Part shown: piece after piece, positions 59,181-64,000 of the stretch
Numbering within the stretch: position 1 is the first letter of the stretch
Layout of the letters: every line of letters begins with the position of its first letter
Origin: Brachyhypopomus gauderio
Taxonomy: Eukaryota > Chordata > Actinopteri > Gymnotiformes > Hypopomidae
Assembly (NCBI RefSeq): GCF_052324685.1
Contig: NC_135212.1
Location: 8,618,778 to 8,682,777 of the forward strand
Reading direction: 5' to 3'
DNA length: 64,000 bases
Position numbers and translations under genes: made by a program
Notes under the pieces: generated by a model
What the model saw: only the letters and a program-made list of their open reading frames with translations
Database searches by the model: none
What the model was told of the DNA's origin: nothing

Positions 59181-61153
59181 TACTTGTGTACTTCACTGCT
59201 ATTCTGATTACCTCCATTTCTTTTACTGCAGTACACTCTCTCACACATACATAAACACAAAATTAATTCAGCCCCGCTATATGTATGACAGCAATTCCAT
59301 TCCAGTTTCTGTTGAATTCCAACACATTCTACTTAATGAGGTACTGAGCTTGGAAAAAACTAAGCATACCAAACTACATACAATATCAGGGTTATTCCAC
59401 CAAAATGTAATGTCTGAATTCTTCTTAATTTAAAATATGAGCATTCTGTTTATTAAAAATAATTTGAGCTTTTCTTTGCATTTTGACTATCATTTTCTTT
59501 AATGTCTGTATGTCTAATGTTGTCTTTTTTTTCCATTTTAATTTTTTGAGTTTTTGCAGGTCTTGGAATGTTGAGGTGTATTATTAATAAGAATGATAAT
59601 CTGAAGGTTTATAATGATGGTAATATTCAAACCAGACTTCTCTTAAAGATTTCTTAAACTTCTCAATAAATTTGGTTAAAATTAAACAGAAGTGACATCA
59701 AAGCAGCTGATAATGGAGAAGGAAGCACTCGCATGCATCTCCAACATCACTCCACAGTTAGTCCTCCATCCCTCCACCCAAGATGTGTTTTGCAACAAGA
59801 GACGAATTGCTTCTACTGCATTTCTAAGTTATTTAATTCGCTAGCAACATGATCCCACAAATCTGTCATTTCTTAGACCCAAACATGGCCTTGGTGAGGC
59901 AAGCCAGCTACGTGTGGAAGACATGAAAGACCACCACATTCATTTTATAGACCACAGTGATGATGGTGGCTGTAACAGCTTCCTAAATGGTTTCTTAAAC
60001 CTCTGACACCTGCAGGCTACAGGATATTTTGCAATAATCAGAATAATCTGTCTGTAATGAAAAACGATTAACTGTAAGGGCTCTCTGGTTTCTGAGCTAG
60101 GGTAGCTCCAGGCTGTAAGGAGCCATAAGGTTTCACCTAACGGAAAACATTGATGGTTTGTAATGAAATTTTAAAAAGGTATTCCTCTGGGCAGGTTCTG
60201 TCCATCAAACAGAGTCCATTGTTCCATAATTTTAAACCGTCTCTAAGTGTAGATTATAAGGGGCAAACCCCTGATAGAATGCATGTATTCATCTTAGAGT
60301 TACCAAACTTTAGGGCCAGTGAAGTCAACATACTGCGTTTAACCCAAGAACGCAAATTTAATTTAGAGCTGGTGAATAGATTCTCTCAGCACTGTAACTG
60401 CCAGACGCCTCTGATATCCCCCCAGGAGAAGAGGACAGTTAAGGGCAAAGCTGGATGTTTTATCTCATGGTCCACTCCAACAGCCCACAGTTACCGCCCT
60501 CCTCTGTAAGCCCCAAGGTTCTGGCAGAAGATAAGAGGAGAACACCCCAACGGTGGCTGTGAAGGAGAGCTCGGCAGCCTACAGACAAAGGAGATGTTAA
60601 GATGCTTGCTGTTCTTACTAGTCTAAAGACAATTATTATTAGTAACAACGACAACAACAACAATAATGGGGGAGAATATTTGGCCAAAAATGAACCAGTG
60701 AATTGGTGAAAATGGGCAATAAATATTAACAAACTCGAACATAGGTTTGGTCAGTTGTAGTAAATATCAGAATATTGTTCATTAAGAACTTGAACTGAAT
60801 GACAGTTATGCGGGGAGTTAAGTTGGTAGGCATAAAATAGAGACACGACACACTGTCAAAATGCTAAAAACTTATTAAACAGGATAAATAATCCTATATC
60901 TAATTATACACGCAGCCTTAAAAGATCCACAGTAGACTTAACAAATACTTAAATTTTACTTTACATTAGGTGAAGCAGCTTGTTCAGTAGCTTGACCACT
61001 GATACATTGGCAGTTATAGCACGAACATAGTTTTAAACACCAAACGTGAGACTGAGAGCTGACCGAGGTCACGACCTACCGCCTCACGACCTGCGCGGTC
61101 ACTGCACCATGGCGGTCTGCCTGGTGCCGACTCTCGGCAACTATAAGCACTAT

Positions 61154-61193
61154 TTCCTCTCATTGTCGAGCGGTCGTGAGCAGGAAGTCGGAA
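61154..61193 (+). promoter_or_regulatory. Candidate ETS sites upstream of lmo2
   Basis: GGAA cores occur at 61184-61187 (aggaagt) and 61190-61193 on the plus strand and as ttcc at 61154-61157, all 30-70 bases ahead of the TATA-like box. ETS factors are known to drive the proximal LMO2 promoter in mammals; their use here is inferred. Confidence 0.4.
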
Positions 61194-61221
61194 ACGAAAG
61201 CACAACGCCAGGGGGCTGGGC

Positions 61222-61231
61222 TATTTAAAAA
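61222..61231 (+). promoter_or_regulatory. TATA-like box, lmo2
   Basis: tatttaaaaa about 500 bases before the lmo2 start codon, in a locally CpG-rich region. Transcription would start near 61250 and the 5' UTR could run unspliced into the first coding exon. Confidence 0.45.
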
Positions 61232-61746
61232 TACCTGCACAATAACGGGGACCGTACATTCACCAGGAGGCTGGGCGCACGACGTGAAACAGTAGGACCG
61301 CCGTATGCGTTACGAGTCAACCTGGAGCGCGCAGAAGCCCCAGTGACCTCAGGATCATTAACACCTCACCGCGACCATTTCTGACCGCGCATCCTATTAC
61401 AACTCGAGGACCTCGTTTTTGAGGCAGTTTGACTCTTGCTGATCTCTTTCTTAAGGGTAAAAGCTGCTTATTTCTCATTTTTTGGAACGATTATAAAGAG
61501 CGACGAATTTTGACTCGTTGCTGTGGAGTGAAATACGCTGTATAATACTGAGGCAGCAGGTGCATTTTTGCGCATCCTTCATCCCCGTTTGCAGCGTACA
61601 TTCTTTATTTGACAGACTTGTCTTCACTGGAATTTCAGTTATAAGCACCGCGGAGGAGAAAGCAACGGATATTCTATAAAGTGCTATCAAACAAATGCAC
61701 CACATTCTGGTTTCTGGAACAACGTGGGATTATAGCCAATTCTGAA

Positions 61747-63901
61747 ATGGCATCTACAATTGAAAGGAAGACACTGGAAGCTAACGAGTGAGTACCTGTC
61801 TAGTGTAGGAGTACCTGACTACACTAGCCTATGCAATTGTGTAGAGGCCCATATAGTCTCCGTTTATAATAACCGATGCCAAATGTATGCTCTAACACCT
61901 TCGTGTGATAGGTAAAAACGCGTAATTGAGGGTACTTTACTTTTTTATATGATGAAATTTGTGCATTAGCGGTTTACGTTGCAATTGCAGTAAAGTGCGT
62001 AGGTTTGAGTACTTATAACCGCTGGCAAGCCTGGCTTTGCATAAATATTCCCAGTGGAATTGACCGTGGTAGGAGTCAGTCATGCATTACGCACTCATAA
62101 AGAGGTCCTTCAGTTTCATGTGTAAAAAAATGCCATTCTATCAAGGTTGAATTCTACATGTTAGAAATAATTATATCAGCAATGACAAATTCACCTCCGA
62201 CCTGACGTTTTTGTAAAATGACTTGGTAATCTGAAACAGCACCCTCTGGCGATGTAAATTAATGCAACATCAATGAACATAAGGGCAGTGGCAGAAGCAA
62301 TGTAAAAAAAAATGATGGTGTAAATTTGTAAATTCTTATAATTACATATATTTTAATCTCTTCGCTGTTTTGTTGTCATGGCTAGAAATGTCCACTTTCG
62401 ATTAGAAGTTACATTGATGTGTGTGGGAGGGAGAGCTGTGGTAGATGTAAATCAAACTTCTCCATTTTGCTTTCTATTTAGAGAGGCAAGTGCTTCTATA
62501 AAACTACTGGCCTCTCTTAAGTCATCTGATGTGAAGCATATGGCAACATTTCCAATGTTAAGACAGGACAGAGAACAGACATAACCATTAACCAACTTTA
62601 CCTCATGACATGGTCAGACACTTTTCACCGAAAATAAGTTACTTCGGTTACATTTTCCACGTTGTCCTACAGGGAGCCTGTGGACGAGGTCCTGCAGTTG
62701 CCTCCGTCACTGCTGACGTGCGGCGGTTGTCAGCAAAGCATCGGAGATCGATTTTTCCTGAAGGCCATAGAACAGTACTGGCACGAGGACTGCCTGAGCT
62801 GTGACCTCTGCGGCTGTCGGCTGGGAGAGGTCGGACGCAGGCTGTACTACAAGCTGGGGAGGAAACTGTGCAGGCGGGACTATCTCAGGTGATTCTGGGG
62901 CTCGGGGACCCATACAGGACAACCCCTCTTGACGACTGTGTACTCGGGGACTCATACAGGACGCCCCTCTGACCACTGTGTACTGGAATTCTAACGCTGT
63001 CGCATACACTCCGGAGGTTGAACTCATAAGTCTGAATGTAAAGATGCAGTTAGATGATGGATTCAGCTTTTATAATGATATAAATGTTGTACAGAGCACT
63101 CAATACTTTGGAAATGATTTATTCAGATTGGGATTCATATTAGGCTGTTTGGGTAGATACCAGGCAGTTTAGTAGAAACACTAACTTTGTGCCTACATTC
63201 TACAGTCATTGCAACATTTAACTTGGTTTCCTTGTTTTACATATTTTCAACATTTCTATATTTTCTACGTTACTCTTAAATATGCTGAAACAACGCTTTA
63301 AAACTATTTCATTTATACACCCCCTCTTGTCTTTTACCCACTGAAGGATCATGAATAACTGTTACTGTTTAAAAATGGCCTTTATAAAAAATACATTTGC
63401 TTTTTGATAGATGATAAATCAGTGGAGATGCTTTGAAGTTGTCAGCATTTTGAAGAAAACAAACTTCAATGGAATCTGAACATGCTTTAACATCTGAATT
63501 TGTACCAATTTTCACATGGCCTAAGTGAAAAACAGCTTGTAAAATGAAACCTGATTTGCATGTGTCCTACACACAGAAAAAGGGTTTAACATGTTAAAAC
63601 CTCCAACAGGTGTTCACAACAGAGAATCCTACAGCGGGTCTTTACTCCCGCATTCACTTGTGCTTGTTTGTTCTGCAGACTCTTTGGCCAGGACGGACTC
63701 TGCGCATCCTGTGAGAAGCGAATCCGTGCCTTTGAGATGACGATGCGCGTGCGTGATAAAGTCTATCATCTGGAGTGCTTCAAATGTGCCGCCTGCCAGA
63801 AGCACTTCTGCGTGGGAGACCGGTACTTGCTCATCAACTCTGACATTGTGTGTGAGCAGGACATATTCGAGTGGACCAAACTCAATGGCAATTTGGTATA
63901 G
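61747..63901 (+). CDS. lmo2: LIM-only protein LMO2
   Basis: Three coding exons, 61747-61787, 62673-62888 and 63679-63901, join in phase to 480 nt, 159 aa (human short form 158). It starts [14 protein letters not shown] and continues [22 protein letters not shown]1 zinc ligands are CGGC, then HEDC, CDLC and CRRD. LIM2 ligands are CASC, then HLEC, CAAC and CEQD. The Cys/His/Asp ligand set is complete. The protein ends [12 protein letters not shown]2 has no DNA-binding activity; it bridges TAL1/E-protein, GATA1/2 and LDB1 in blood and endothelial progenitors. Start choice: first ATG in a Kozak-like context (gaaATGG) matching the family N-terminus. Intron 1 is 0.9 kb and intron 2 is 0.8 kb. The 3' UTR is cut by the window edge. 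Confidence 0.97.
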
Positions 63902-64000
63902 TGTGTGCAGTGAGCTTTTTTCGCCAGAATCTACAATGATCCTGTTATCGAACAATCGTGTAACAAAGAACAAAGTGAAGCCCTGCAGCATCGTGGCACG

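Larger units (their letters stand above)
54406..61200. other. caprin1-lmo2 intergenic spacer
   Basis: About 7 kb between two divergently transcribed genes. Apart from the Rex3-like LINE (54865-55456) and a small repeat at 59115-59180 I see no genes; all open frames are short and lack splice context. lmo2 in other vertebrates has distal blood enhancers upstream, so regulatory elements may be present but cannot be recognised here by eye. Confidence 0.4.

Noticed and set aside
60150-60732. 119-aa plus and 90-aa minus frames upstream of lmo2
   Set aside because: No recognisable motifs, no splice context, low coding bias; likely chance.

Overview
The window is nuclear DNA of a ray-finned fish. 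The genes are split by GT-AG introns and encode vertebrate proteins, and the spacer DNA carries fish-type transposons (Tc1-like, hAT, L2 and Rex3-like LINEs, a DANA/V-SINE-like element, long CA/GT microsatellites). The SINE-like sequences resemble those of otophysan fishes (carp, characin and catfish lineages), but the species cannot be fixed from sequence alone.

Layout from left to right. (1) 1077-4055, +: the last exons of an LHFPL5-type tetraspan gene. (2) 4060-10100: spacer with two Tc1-like relics; the second contains two nested insertions, one a solo LTR. (3) 10160-18095, +: nucb2 (nucleobindin-2/nesfatin-1 precursor), complete, 12 coding exons, 442 aa. (4) 18100-21950, -: a complete 7-exon 2-oxoglutarate/Fe(II) oxygenase of the isopenicillin-N-synthase-like type, 309 aa, tail-to-tail with nucb2. 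(5) 21951-30700: transposon-rich block with a 124-bp direct repeat, an 11-unit minisatellite open on both strands, a 464-codon acidic tandem-repeat reading frame followed by an LTR, and a truncated L2 LINE. (6) 30715-42100, -: nat10, complete, 28 coding exons, 1025 aa. (7) 42930-53950, -: caprin1, complete, 17 coding exons, 701 aa. (8) 54000-61200: sparse spacer with LINE and transposon fragments. (9) 61250-64000, +: lmo2, 3 coding exons, 159 aa, with the 3' UTR cut by the window edge.

lmo2, caprin1 and nat10 are neighbours in the same order on human 11p13, so this block is conserved vertebrate synteny. The genes do not form a pathway: LHFPL5 is a hair-cell mechanotransduction subunit, NUCB2 a secreted/Golgi calcium-binding protein and neuropeptide precursor, NAT10 an RNA cytidine acetyltransferase, CAPRIN1 a stress-granule RNA-binding protein, and LMO2 a haematopoietic LIM adaptor. 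I joined exons by eye from splice sites and reading phase. The coding totals of nucb2, the oxygenase, nat10, caprin1 and lmo2 all divide by three with no internal stop. The most unusual material lies in the accessory DNA: four hAT elements with recognisable 8-bp target duplications, two of which carry modules from the other two; duplicated splice donors at two host exons; and the acidic-repeat ORF attached to an LTR.
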